From an uncultured Collinsella sp. (GTDB lineage: Bacteria; Actinomycetota; Coriobacteriia; Coriobacteriales; Coriobacteriaceae): DNA of 9,122 bases. The position numbers were made by a program, and so were the translations under genes. The stretch is taken from positions 1-9,122 of the forward strand of contig USJQ01000029.1 in the NCBI GenBank assembly GCA_900554985.1. The letters run 5' to 3'. Below, piece by piece: positions 1 through 6,292 of this stretch; position 1 is the first letter of the stretch; every line of letters starts with the position of its first letter. The notes under the pieces were generated by a model, which saw only the letters and a program-made list of their open reading frames with translations, did no database searches and was not told where the DNA came from.

Positions 1-788
1 TAGCTGGCATATCCATCGGCAGCATAGATATTGAGCGAATCGGCCCATCGCTACGCGACGCCATGAGACAGACAATATCCAAGAATGGAAATGGCCTGCT
101 CATCACTCTCGACGAGGTTCAAGACGCAGAGCTCGATGAGGTCCGAACGCTCTCCATTGCGATTCAGCAGGTTATCGGCGAAGACCTTGATATCGCCTTT
201 GTTTTTGCTGGGCTGCCTTCGATGATTGAAAGCATCATCAACGGAAAGACACTTACGTTTTTGCGCCGTGCCCTCCCCTTTGATCTGAAGGCTGTGGCAG
301 TAACCGAAGTGTCGTACTCCCTCGAGGAAACCATTGAAGCGTCTGGCATGGAGTTGCAGCCAGGTATTGCCGGCCAACTTGCCGAGGCAACGCAAGGCTA
401 TCCTTTCATGATCCAACTCGTTGGATACTACGCATGGCAGTTGGCAAGACGCGCACATACAGCGATTATTGGAGAAGAAGAAGCCGAGCGTGGCATTGCA
501 ACGGCACGCGAACGCTTCTGCGCCATGGTGATTGAGCCCGCGCTGCAGCGCATTCCGCCCACGTGCATCGCTTATCTGCTGAGCATGGCGTCTTTGGGGC
601 AGACGAGCTCGACCAGCATGGTTGCCGATGCCCTAAACAAAACGCCTCAACAGGTGAGCTCCGTCCGCAGCCGCCTGTTAAGAGAATCGATTATCGAGGC
701 TCCTTCGTACGGCAAGGTCTCATTTGCCATCCCCTACATGCGCGACTACCTCTACGAGCACAAAGCCGAACTGGAAGTTGAACTGTAG
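1..788 (+). CDS. AAA/ORC-like ATP-binding protein, 3' part (5' end outside window)
   Basis: The frame is open from base 3 to the TAG at 786-788, so the gene enters from the left and 261 residues are visible. The ATG at 63 is internal, not the start: the open frame runs through it and no ribosome site precedes it. The Walker A motif must lie upstream. Visible parts are a Walker B strand (LLITLDEVQD, about residues 32-41), a sensor-1-like strand (FVFAGLPSM), an arginine-rich segment after it (TFLRRALPF), a helical lid (ATQGYPFMIQLVGYYAW) and a C-terminal winged-helix region (about 190-255) ending in FAIPYMRDYLYEH. This order matches the standalone COG1672 / ORC1-Cdc6-like ATPases common in actinobacteria. 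Their cellular role is poorly known, and I do not assign one. Base composition is lower in GC than the genes to the right, suggesting transfer. It is followed by a palindrome array and a terminator. Confidence 0.8.
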   Translation, partial: AGISIGSIDIERIGPSLRDAMRQTISKNGNGLLITLDEVQDAELDEVRTLSIAIQQVIGEDLDIAFVFAGLPSMIESIINGKTLTFLRRALPFDLKAVAVTEVSYSLEETIEASGMELQPGIAGQLAEATQGYPFMIQLVGYYAWQLARRAHTAIIGEEEAERGIATARERFCAMVIEPALQRIPPTCIAYLLSMASLGQTSSTSMVADALNKTPQQVSSVRSRLLRESIIEAPSYGKVSFAIPYMRDYLYEHKAELEVEL

Positions 789-808
789 AAACGACAACTG
801 CCCTGCAA

Positions 809-934
809 GACGAAAACCGTTTTCGTACGGATTTAAAGCAGACGTAAACGGTTTTCGTCTTGATTTGCGTCCGAAATTAAGACGTAAATCGCGCTTTCGT
901 ACGCTTATTACCAGACGCAAACTGTTTTCGTCTG
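809..934. repeat. Cluster of four related palindromes (operator-like array)
   Basis: Four dyads share the half-site GACGnAAA and its complement. Unit 1 is 810-826 (arms ACGAAAAC / GTTTTCGT, perfect). Unit 2 is 840-860 (10-bp arms, one mismatch). Unit 3 is 882-900 (degenerate in the middle). Unit 4 is 912-934 (11-bp arms, one mismatch). Each is centred on a single base: 818, 850, 891 and 923. A further lone half-site, TTTGCGTC, lies at 864-871. Centre spacings of 32, 41 and 32 bp are close to 3, 4 and 3 helical turns, so all would face the same side of the DNA. This suggests a protein-binding array. RNA hairpins in the ATPase gene's 3' untranslated region are an alternative. Confidence 0.7.
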
Positions 935-958
935 TCAATATGTCTGCAATCCAAACGA

Positions 959-994
959 AAAGAGCCCCGAGCTCGTATGAACTCGGGGCTCTTT
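959..994 (+). terminator. Rho-independent terminator after the ATPase gene
   Basis: A perfect 11-bp GC-rich stem (AGAGCCCCGAG at 961-971, CTCGGGGCTCT at 982-992) encloses a 10-base loop. It is extended by A:T pairs and followed by TTTGTG. The A run on the left side gives a T run on the opposite strand, so it could also stop transcription coming from the right. It ends the + strand ATPase transcript about 170 bases after the stop codon, with the palindrome array in between. Confidence 0.8.
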
Positions 995-1011
995 GTGCCG
1001 CACATCTATGA

Positions 1012-1291
1012 GAGGAAAAATTCGATGCGTACGGGCGCTACCCCATGAAGCCGCCCTGGGATGGCGGCAACCTCGCCGTTACCCGTCTGATGGATGTGCT
1101 CAAGGCATCTGTTCCCCTCTTTATCGACGTAACGGGCAAAAAAGTTCGTCGAGGAGACCATCCGCACGCACCACGGTGTGGCCGACGCCATTGAGACGCG
1201 CAACCCCACCGCCGCTCACGATGCGATGTATCTGCACCTGGTCTACAACCGCAATATGATTGCGGAAGGCACACAAACAAAAGGCATTTAA
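1012..1291 (+). pseudogene. Remnant of a GntR/FadR-family (FCD domain) transcriptional regulator
   Basis: From 1012 one frame reads EEKFDAYGRYPMKPPWDGG, then NLAVTRLMDVLKASVPLFID and VTGKK. At the run of six A (1138-1143) the sense shifts to the next frame, which continues FVEETIRTHHGVADAIETRN, then PTAAHDAMYLHLVYNRNMIA and ends at TAA 1289-1291. Removing one A joins the two pieces. The second piece is the typical last helices of an FCD ligand-binding domain (the EEHRAIxxAIxxRDxxAA...HL pattern of FadR-type regulators). The DNA-binding winged helix and first FCD helices are absent: a stop (TGA 1009-1011) and then the ATPase terminator lie directly upstream. It therefore looks like the tail of a regulator cut off by a rearrangement. 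It converges on the flavoenzyme gene, which it may once have controlled (inference). Confidence 0.65.
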
Positions 1292-1310
1292 GGCTCGACA
1301 ATAATCTTTC

Positions 1311-1351
1311 TTTGATAAAACGCAGGCAGCGAGCGCTTGCGTTTTATCAAA
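1311..1351. repeat. Perfect 14-bp inverted repeat (hairpin) in the convergent gap
   Basis: TTTGATAAAACGCA (1311-1324) is followed by its exact complement at 1338-1351. Three more pairs inside, one of them G:U, make a 17-pair stem with a short loop. There is no T run right after the stem on either strand, although the 3' arm itself contains TTTT. It lies between the regulator remnant and the end of the flavoenzyme gene. It may be a bidirectional terminator of unusual form or part of a small repetitive element with the neighbouring repeat. Confidence 0.65.
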
Positions 1352-1360
1352 TGGTGCAAT

Positions 1361-1407
1361 GGGGTCAGGTTTACATGCATCAACTTAGCGCAAAGTAACC
1401 TGGCCCC
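1361..1407. repeat. 11-bp inverted repeat with GGGGTCAGG arm (REP-like)
   Basis: GGGGTCAGGTT (1361-1371) pairs with AACCTGGCCCC (1397-1407), with one T:G wobble, across a 25-base loop that contains ATGCAT. GGGGTCAGGT-type arms resemble the palindromes that accompany IS200/REP-associated Y1 transposases, as I remember them, but no transposase is present here. It begins ten bases after the preceding hairpin and ends 18 bases beyond the stop of the flavoenzyme gene. On the - strand it could also act as that gene's 3' hairpin, though no U tract follows. Confidence 0.5.
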
Positions 1408-1425
1408 CATGCGCCAAGGGGTTGA

Positions 1426-3375
1426 CTAGAGTTCGCAGGCGATCTTGTAGCCATCGCCGATGGCGTCGCGAATGTTACCGCACTTGTTGGCATCGCCCAG
1501 CACGTGGGTGGCAACGCCGGCCGCGGCAAGGTCGTCGGCAAGCTTGGTATTGGGACGATAGCCCATGGCAAGCACCAGCGTATCGGCATCGGCGATGGTG
1601 TTGATCTGGCCATCCTTTTCGTACGAGATGGTGTCCTCGGTGATCTCGGTCACCTTGGCCTCGGTCAGCACGTGGACGCCCTTGGAGAGCATGCGCGTGA
1701 TGAGCACCGCGCGGCCGGCACCGCCCTCGTTGGCGGCAAGCGTCTTGGTCATCTCGATGACGGTGACATCGCGGTTGGCCGGCGACAGGTCGTTGACCAA
1801 CGGGGCCAGGTAATCGGCCGTCTCGCAGCCGACGGTGCCGCCGCCCACGATGACGATCTTCTTACCCGGGAAAGCCTTGCCACCCAGCAGGTCGTCAGCC
1901 GTCATAACCTGCTTAAAGCCCTGCATGAAGGCCGGAGCGATGGGCTCGGCGCCATAAGCCAGGACAACCTCGTAGCCCGCGTAGTCGCGCTGAATGTCCT
2001 CGGCCGAAAGCTCGGTGCCAAATACGCACTTCACGCCAGCCTCAGCAAGACGGCGGTACTGGTACTTAATCACGCGGGTGAGCTCCTGCTTTGCCGGCGG
2101 AACGGCTGCGATGCGCATCTCGCCGCCCGGCTCGTCCTGCTTGTCCACAAGCACCACGTTATGACCGCGCTTGGCGGCAATGTAGGCTGCCTCCATGCCC
2201 GCAGGACCGGCGCCCACAACGAGCACGTTCTTTGCCTCGGCGGCAGGCTCGTAGCCGGCCTCGTCGCGCTCCACGTCCGGGTTGACGGTGCAGGAGATGC
2301 GCTTGCCAAACATGATGCCGTTCAGGCAGCGCAGGCAGCCGATGCAGGGACGGATCTCGTCGGCGTTGCCGGCAGCCGCCTTATTGCAGAACTCGGCATC
2401 GCACAGGTTGGCGCGGCCCATCATGCAGATGTCGGCGGCGCCGTCCTCGATCAGTTCCTCGGCAATCCATGCCTCGTTGATGCGGCCGACCGTGGCAACG
2501 GGAATGTTGACGTGCTTTTTAATCTCGCGCGAGCAGGCGGCATGCGAGGCCTGCTGCGTGCCGGCGGCGGGAATGGCAGAGCCGCGCTTGATGGTGGTGC
2601 CGCCCGATACATGAATCATGTCGACACCGGCCTTCTCCAGGCGACGCGAGACATAGATCATGTCGTTGAGGGTCAGACCGCCATCGGTATACTCATCGCC
2701 CGAGATACGGACGTCGATGATGAAATCCTTGCCGCAGCGCTCGCGAATCTCGGCGATGGCCTCGAGCAAGAAGCGCATGCGGGCGTCGAGCGAGCCACCG
2801 TACTCATCGGTACGCTTGTTGTAGAGCGGAGTCAAAAAGCCGCCGAGCATACCGTGGGCGTGTGCCGCATGGACCTCGACGCCATCGACGCCGGCCTTCT
2901 GCATACGCACGGCAGCGTCGCCAAACTGATGCGTGAGCTCGTGGATCTCGTCGATGGTGATAGGACGCGGCGCCTCGCGGGCATAAGACGGGCCCACAAA
3001 GGACGGGGCGATGAGGCGTGGCGTGCCCGGAATGTTAAAGGCCATGTAGGCGGGGTGGAAAAGCTGCGGCATGATCTTGCAGCCGTACTCGTGGACGGCT
3101 GCGGCGAGCTTTTCCCAGCCGGGGATAAACGTGTCGTCGTAGCAGCACATGTCACCCGGCAGATAGGTATAGGTTGGCTCGACCGTCACGACCTCGGTGA
3201 TGATCAGGCCCACGCCGCCCTTGGCACGGGCGCGATAATGATCGACCAAATCGTCGGTCACATAGCCATGATCGGCCAGGTTGGTAGACACCGGCGGCAT
3301 AAAGACGCGGTTCTTGACCTCGGTCGTACCGACCTTGATCGGGCTAAAGAGCATCGGGTAGGCGGAGGACTCCAT
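1426..3375 (-). CDS. FMN/4Fe-4S/FAD oxidoreductase, 2,4-dienoyl-CoA reductase / enoate reductase (BaiCD) family
   Basis: 649 residues, the usual length for this three-part family. An Old Yellow Enzyme TIM barrel for FMN spans about 1-340 (MLFSPIKVG, then NKRTDEYGGSLDARMRF at 186-202). A 4Fe-4S cluster site follows, with Cys 344, 347, 350 and 362 (CIGCLRC...SC). The C-terminal half has two Rossmann motifs, GAGPAG (388-393) for FAD and GGGTVG (511-516) for NAD(P)H, and ends near VLAMGYRPNT. Such enzymes move electrons from NAD(P)H through FAD, the iron-sulfur cluster and FMN to reduce a C=C bond of an enoate or enoyl-CoA, in the cytoplasm. The substrate here is unknown. The active-site Tyr of FadH/BaiCD (HEGYLL) appears replaced: this protein has HAAHAHGMLGG at 169-179. 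The start is ATG 3375 because AAAGGAA lies just upstream. The gene appears monocistronic; a weak extended -10 (TGATACGAT on the - strand, about 3425-3433) is the only promoter-like site noticed. Confidence 0.9.
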   Translation of the reverse strand: MESSAYPMLFSPIKVGTTEVKNRVFMPPVSTNLADHGYVTDDLVDHYRARAKGGVGLIITEVVTVEPTYTYLPGDMCCYDDTFIPGWEKLAAAVHEYGCKIMPQLFHPAYMAFNIPGTPRLIAPSFVGPSYAREAPRPITIDEIHELTHQFGDAAVRMQKAGVDGVEVHAAHAHGMLGGFLTPLYNKRTDEYGGSLDARMRFLLEAIAEIRERCGKDFIIDVRISGDEYTDGGLTLNDMIYVSRRLEKAGVDMIHVSGGTTIKRGSAIPAAGTQQASHAACSREIKKHVNIPVATVGRINEAWIAEELIEDGAADICMMGRANLCDAEFCNKAAAGNADEIRPCIGCLRCLNGIMFGKRISCTVNPDVERDEAGYEPAAEAKNVLVVGAGPAGMEAAYIAAKRGHNVVLVDKQDEPGGEMRIAAVPPAKQELTRVIKYQYRRLAEAGVKCVFGTELSAEDIQRDYAGYEVVLAYGAEPIAPAFMQGFKQVMTADDLLGGKAFPGKKIVIVGGGTVGCETADYLAPLVNDLSPANRDVTVIEMTKTLAANEGGAGRAVLITRMLSKGVHVLTEAKVTEITEDTISYEKDGQINTIADADTLVLAMGYRPNTKLADDLAAAGVATHVLGDANKCGNIRDAIGDGYKIACEL

Positions 3376-3488
3376 ACAGGGTTCCTTTCGTTTGAGCCGC
3401 TCGGCGGCAGTTGCTAACGTACCTATCGTATCAGCAACCGCCATATCTGCACTCGCTCGCACTCCTCACCTTCAATCCCAACCCTCAC
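3376..3488 (-). promoter_or_regulatory. Upstream region of the flavoenzyme gene
   Basis: This short gap holds the AAAGGAA ribosome site of the flavoenzyme (about 3382-3388). It also has a possible extended -10, TG-A-TACGAT, whose hexamer falls at 3425-3430 on the + strand as ATCGTA. No good -35 is visible at 17 bases, so the promoter call is weak. An open frame continues upstream of the chosen start to an ATG at 3462, but it lacks a ribosome site. Confidence 0.25.
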
Positions 3489-3560
3489 AAAAAAGTTGCG
3501 GTGGAATACGGAGTAGATAAGGCCTTTGACAGCTAAAACAGTCCGTATTTCACCGCAACT
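3489..3560 (-). terminator. Long stem-loop terminator of the kdp operon
   Basis: Read on the - strand, AGTTGCGGTGAAATACGGA (3560-3542) pairs with the arm at 3512-3494 over 19 positions, with one mismatch that is a wobble in one orientation. Six T follow (3494-3489). The loop is 29 bases, long for a simple terminator, and contains AAGGCCTT. It starts 64 bases after the kdpC stop, so it most likely ends the kdpFABC transcript and shields the flavoenzyme gene behind it. The interval 3561-3623 between it and kdpC shows nothing else. Confidence 0.75.
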
Positions 3561-3623
3561 GATGGGCGGGGTGGAATTGAGGGCTCAGATAGTCAGTCAT
3601 GCCCTCATCCGCCACTCCCTCAC

Positions 3624-4214
3624 CTACAGCGCGCCGTCCAGCATAAGGTTCACCTTGAGCACGTTAACCGTGGGCTCGCCGAACACGCCGAGGAAACGGC
3701 CCTTGGTGCACGCGGCGATGATGTCGCGCACCTCGTCCTTACTTTTGCCCGTGGCCTTGGCAAGGCGCGGGACCTGGTACTCGGCGGCATCCGGAGAGAT
3801 CTCCGGGTCGAGGCCGGACCCCGAACACGTCACCAGGTCGAAGGGCACAGCGTCCATATCGGCATCGGGGTTGGCAGCGCGGATCTTCTTCACGCGCGCG
3901 TCCACAAGCTGCCGATACTCCTCACTCGCCGGGGACAGGTTGGACGGGGCACCATACGCCATGAGCTCGCCGTCTTCGCCTTCGACAATTGACACGTTCT
4001 GGATGCGGCCCCACATGTGGTCCTCGTCCTCGAAGTTCTGGCCGATGAGCTCGGAGCCCACAACCTTGCCGTCGACCGTAATGAGCGAACCGTTCGCCTG
4101 ATACGGGAACGCAACCTGGGCGATGCCGGTCACGACGAGCGTATAGCCCAGGCCGCAGACAACGGTAAACAGCGCGAACACGCCCAGTGCGCGCGATGCA
4201 ACACCTTTGAACAT
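3624..4214 (-). CDS. kdpC: Potassium-transporting ATPase subunit KdpC
   Basis: 196 residues, close to the family's roughly 190. KdpC is the single-span subunit that binds near KdpA and KdpB and is needed for a working KdpFABC K+ pump. One membrane helix (about 10-33, ALGVFALFTVVCGLGYTLVV) is followed by an extracytoplasmic domain. That domain has the family motifs VDGKVVGSELIGQ (47-59), TCSGSGLDPEISPDAAEYQV (129-148) and a C-terminal GEPTVNVLKVNLML (179-192). The start is ATG 4214, preceded by GGAGG at 4223-4219. A GTG at 4226 is in frame but lies upstream of that ribosome site. It follows kdpB by 12 bases in the same operon and is the last gene before the terminator. The sequence shows no defects. 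Confidence 0.95.
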   Translation of the reverse strand: MFKGVASRALGVFALFTVVCGLGYTLVVTGIAQVAFPYQANGSLITVDGKVVGSELIGQNFEDEDHMWGRIQNVSIVEGEDGELMAYGAPSNLSPASEEYRQLVDARVKKIRAANPDADMDAVPFDLVTCSGSGLDPEISPDAAEYQVPRLAKATGKSKDEVRDIIAACTKGRFLGVFGEPTVNVLKVNLMLDGAL

Positions 4215-4226
4215 ACAAACCTCCAC

Positions 4227-5441
4227 TTACATAATGCCGCAGAACGCGAGCAGCATGTCGATGAGCTTGATGAATACGAACGGGGCAACGATGCCGCCCA
4301 GACCCCACACGAGCAGGTTGTGGGTCAGCAGCTGTCCGGACGGGACCTCGCGGTACTTAACGCCCTTCAGCGCGGCCGGGATCAGCGCGACAATAACGAG
4401 CGCGTTATAGATGATGGCCGAAAGAACCGCGGACAGCGGGCTTGCCAGGCCGAGGATGTTGAGGGCGTCCAACCCGGGGTAGATCGGCGAGAACAGGGCC
4501 GGAATGATAGCGAAGTACTTCGCCACGTCGTTGGCCACTGAGAAGGTCGTGAGCGAACCGCGGGTCATGAGCAGCTGCTTGCCAATACGCACGACCTCGA
4601 TGAGCTTGGTGGGGCTGGAGTCGAGGTCAACCATGTTGCCGGCCTCCTTGGCAGCCTGGGTGCCCGTGTTCATGGCCACGGCGACGTCGGCCTGGGCCAG
4701 AGCGGGAGCGTCGTTGGTGCCGTCGCCGGTCATGGCGACCAGGTGGCCCTCGCGCTGGAACTCGCGGATCTTCTCGAGCTTGCCTTCAGGGGTGGCCTCG
4801 GCCAGGAAGTCGTCAACGCCGGCCTCGGCGGCGATTGCCGCGGCGGTGAGCGGGTTGTCGCCCGTCACCATGATGGTCTTGATGCCCATCTTGCGCAGGT
4901 CGGCGAACTTCTCCTTAACGCCGGACTTGATGATGTCCTTGAGGTACACAACGCCCAGCACGCGGCAGTTCTTGGTCACGACCAGCGGGGTGCCGCCGGC
5001 CTTGGCGATGCGTTCGACGGCCTCGTCGCACTCCTGGGAGAACACGCCGCCGGCTGCCTCCACATAGGTGCGCACGGAATCGGCAGCGCCCTTGCGGATC
5101 TCATTGCCCTCGTAGTTCACGCCGGACATACGCGTTGCCGCGGTGAACGGGATGAACTCCATGCCCTTATCCTCGAGTGTGCGGCCGCGCAGGCCGAACT
5201 GCTCCTTGGCGAGTACGACGATGGAACGGCCCTCGGGGGTCTCGTCGGCCAGCGAGGAAAGCTGGGCGGCATCGGCCAGCTCCGCGGGATCGACGCCGTC
5301 GACCGGGATGAACTCGGCGGCTTGGCGGTTACCCAGGGTGATGGTACCGGTCTTGTCGAGCATGAGGATGTCGACGTCGCCGGCGGCCTCGATGGCGCGG
5401 CCGGACATGGCCAGCACGTTGGCCTCGTTCAGACGGCTCAT
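4227..5441 (-). CDS. kdpB: KdpB C-terminal piece (after the frameshift)
   Basis: 404 residues from the first in-frame ATG, starting [16 protein letters not shown]. It contains the phosphorylated Asp in [11 protein letters not shown] (29-39), the nucleotide-binding segment [12 protein letters not shown] (98-109) with RKGA (116-119), the hinge motif [10 protein letters not shown] (191-200), [20 protein letters not shown] (237-256) and the last membrane helices (about 312-400). KdpB similarity continues in frame upstream of this ATG to the junction at 5466. No ribosome site precedes the ATG, so independent translation looks unlikely. It belongs to the same broken gene as the N-terminal piece. 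Confidence 0.75.
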   Translation of the reverse strand: MSRLNEANVLAMSGRAIEAAGDVDILMLDKTGTITLGNRQAAEFIPVDGVDPAELADAAQLSSLADETPEGRSIVVLAKEQFGLRGRTLEDKGMEFIPFTAATRMSGVNYEGNEIRKGAADSVRTYVEAAGGVFSQECDEAVERIAKAGGTPLVVTKNCRVLGVVYLKDIIKSGVKEKFADLRKMGIKTIMVTGDNPLTAAAIAAEAGVDDFLAEATPEGKLEKIREFQREGHLVAMTGDGTNDAPALAQADVAVAMNTGTQAAKEAGNMVDLDSSPTKLIEVVRIGKQLLMTRGSLTTFSVANDVAKYFAIIPALFSPIYPGLDALNILGLASPLSAVLSAIIYNALVIVALIPAALKGVKYREVPSGQLLTHNLLVWGLGGIVAPFVFIKLIDMLLAFCGIM

Positions 5442-6276
5442 GCCGGCGATGCCGATGGCGGACAGCGCCGATGGTAGTGGGAGCCAGGCACACGAGCAGC
5501 GCCACGAGCGTGGTCACGGCCGTGGGGTTGACCATGTCGTTAAGACCGACCGAGAAGCAGGAGTAACAATACAGGGCCAGCGTGACCAGGATAAAGACGA
5601 TGGAGAGGGCCACCAGGAAGATCTCCAGAGCGATCTCGTTAGGGGTCTTCTTGCGCGCGGCACCCTCGACCATCGCGATCATCTTGTCCAGGAAGCTCTG
5701 GCCGGGCTCACTGGAGATCTTGACGATAATCCAGTCGGACAGCACCGTGGTACCGCCGGTAACGGCAGAGCGGTCGCCGCCGGCCTCGCGGACCACAGGG
5801 GCGGACTCGCCGGTGATGGCGGACTCGTCAACGGAGGCAGCGCCCTCGATGACGTCGCCGTCGCCGGGAATCTGCTCGCCGGCGCGTACGATCACCAGGT
5901 CGCCGCGCGTGAGCTCGGTGCCGGGAACGACGGTGAAGTGCTCCTTGTCCTCAACGGACTCGATGCGATGGGCCTCGACATCCTTCTTGGCCGCACGCAG
6001 GGAATCAGCCTGAGCCTTACCGCGGCCCTCGGCAAGCGCCTCGGCGAAGTTCGAGAACAGGTCGGTGAGCCACAGGATGACCGCGATGGCGACCACATAG
6101 TAGGTGGGCACACCCGCGTCCTGCACACCGAAGATGGAAGCGACGGCCAGGACGGAGGTCATGACGGCTGAAAGCCACACCAGGAACATGACCGGGTTTT
6201 GAATCTGGACGCGAGGGTCCAGCTTGGCAAACGAGTCGCGGACCGCGCGGCCCATCATGTCTTTTTGCATAGTCAT
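5329..6276 (-). CDS. kdpB: KdpB N-terminal piece (before the frameshift)
   Basis: The genuine KdpB sequence in this frame is residues 1-271 (6276 to about 5464). It holds two membrane helices (about 29-50 and 59-77), the actuator domain with TGES at 155-158, the segment [13 protein letters not shown] (208-220), a third helix (about 219-241) and the start of the fourth helix ending PTTIGA. After that the frame continues about 44 codons with an arginine- and histidine-rich tail ([15 protein letters not shown]) unlike any KdpB before it stops at 5329. The product, if made, would lack the phosphorylation and nucleotide-binding domains and could not pump. Confidence 0.75.
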   Translation of the reverse strand: MTMQKDMMGRAVRDSFAKLDPRVQIQNPVMFLVWLSAVMTSVLAVASIFGVQDAGVPTYYVVAIAVILWLTDLFSNFAEALAEGRGKAQADSLRAAKKDVEAHRIESVEDKEHFTVVPGTELTRGDLVIVRAGEQIPGDGDVIEGAASVDESAITGESAPVVREAGGDRSAVTGGTTVLSDWIIVKISSEPGQSFLDKMIAMVEGAARKKTPNEIALEIFLVALSIVFILVTLALYCYSCFSVGLNDMVNPTAVTTLVALLVCLAPTTIGAVRHRHRRHEPSERGQRAGHVRPRHRGRRRRRHPHARQDRYHHPG

Positions 6277-6292
6277 AAATCTGCGCCCTCCT

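Larger units (their letters stand above)
4227..6276 (-). pseudogene. kdpB: Potassium-transporting P-type ATPase subunit KdpB, frameshifted at about 5466
   Basis: KdpB is the catalytic P-type ATPase subunit that hydrolyses ATP and drives K+ uptake through KdpA. All expected regions are present but in two frames. The first frame runs from ATG 6276 to PTTIGA (residue 271), the second from [13 protein letters not shown] to TAA at 4227. Other members read PTTIGGLLSAIG here. The span is 2050 bases, one more than a multiple of three; adding five bases gives 684 residues against 682 in E. coli, so a 5-base deletion in a GCT/CTG-repeated stretch fits best. The join falls in the conserved membrane helix before the phosphorylation site. 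The start is ATG 6276, ten bases after AAAGGAGG (6294-6287), which overlaps the kdpA stop. A sequencing or assembly error and a true mutation cannot be told apart here. Confidence 0.9.

Noticed and set aside
51..458. 135-codon - strand frame over the ATPase gene
   Set aside because: It is antisense to clearly coding sequence with a Walker B motif, and its own protein has no recognisable features.
809..934. CRISPR array
   Set aside because: The units are short imperfect palindromes of 17-23 bp with only about 13-21 bases between them, and the intervals are not uniform spacers. No cas genes are seen.
1504..3417. 637-codon open frame on the + strand
   Set aside because: It lies entirely opposite the flavoenzyme gene. 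Its protein is the low-complexity Gly/Ala/His/Asp product typical of the antisense of GC-rich coding sequence, and no domain is recognisable.
3376..3462. 29-residue N-terminal extension of the flavoenzyme from ATG 3462
   Set aside because: It has no ribosome site and would bury the good AAAGGAA site before ATG 3375; family members begin near the FSPIKVG strand.
3526..4101. 191-codon + strand frame over the terminator and kdpC
   Set aside because: It starts inside the kdp terminator and runs opposite kdpC; the Ser/Thr/Arg-rich protein looks like antisense of coding sequence.
4215..4226. GTG start of kdpC at 4226
   Set aside because: It precedes the GGAGG ribosome site that serves ATG 4214.
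5464..5470. Programmed ribosomal frameshift in kdpB
   Set aside because: No slippery run or stimulating structure is evident at the join, and about five bases of conserved coding sequence seem to be missing, which points to a deletion rather than recoding.
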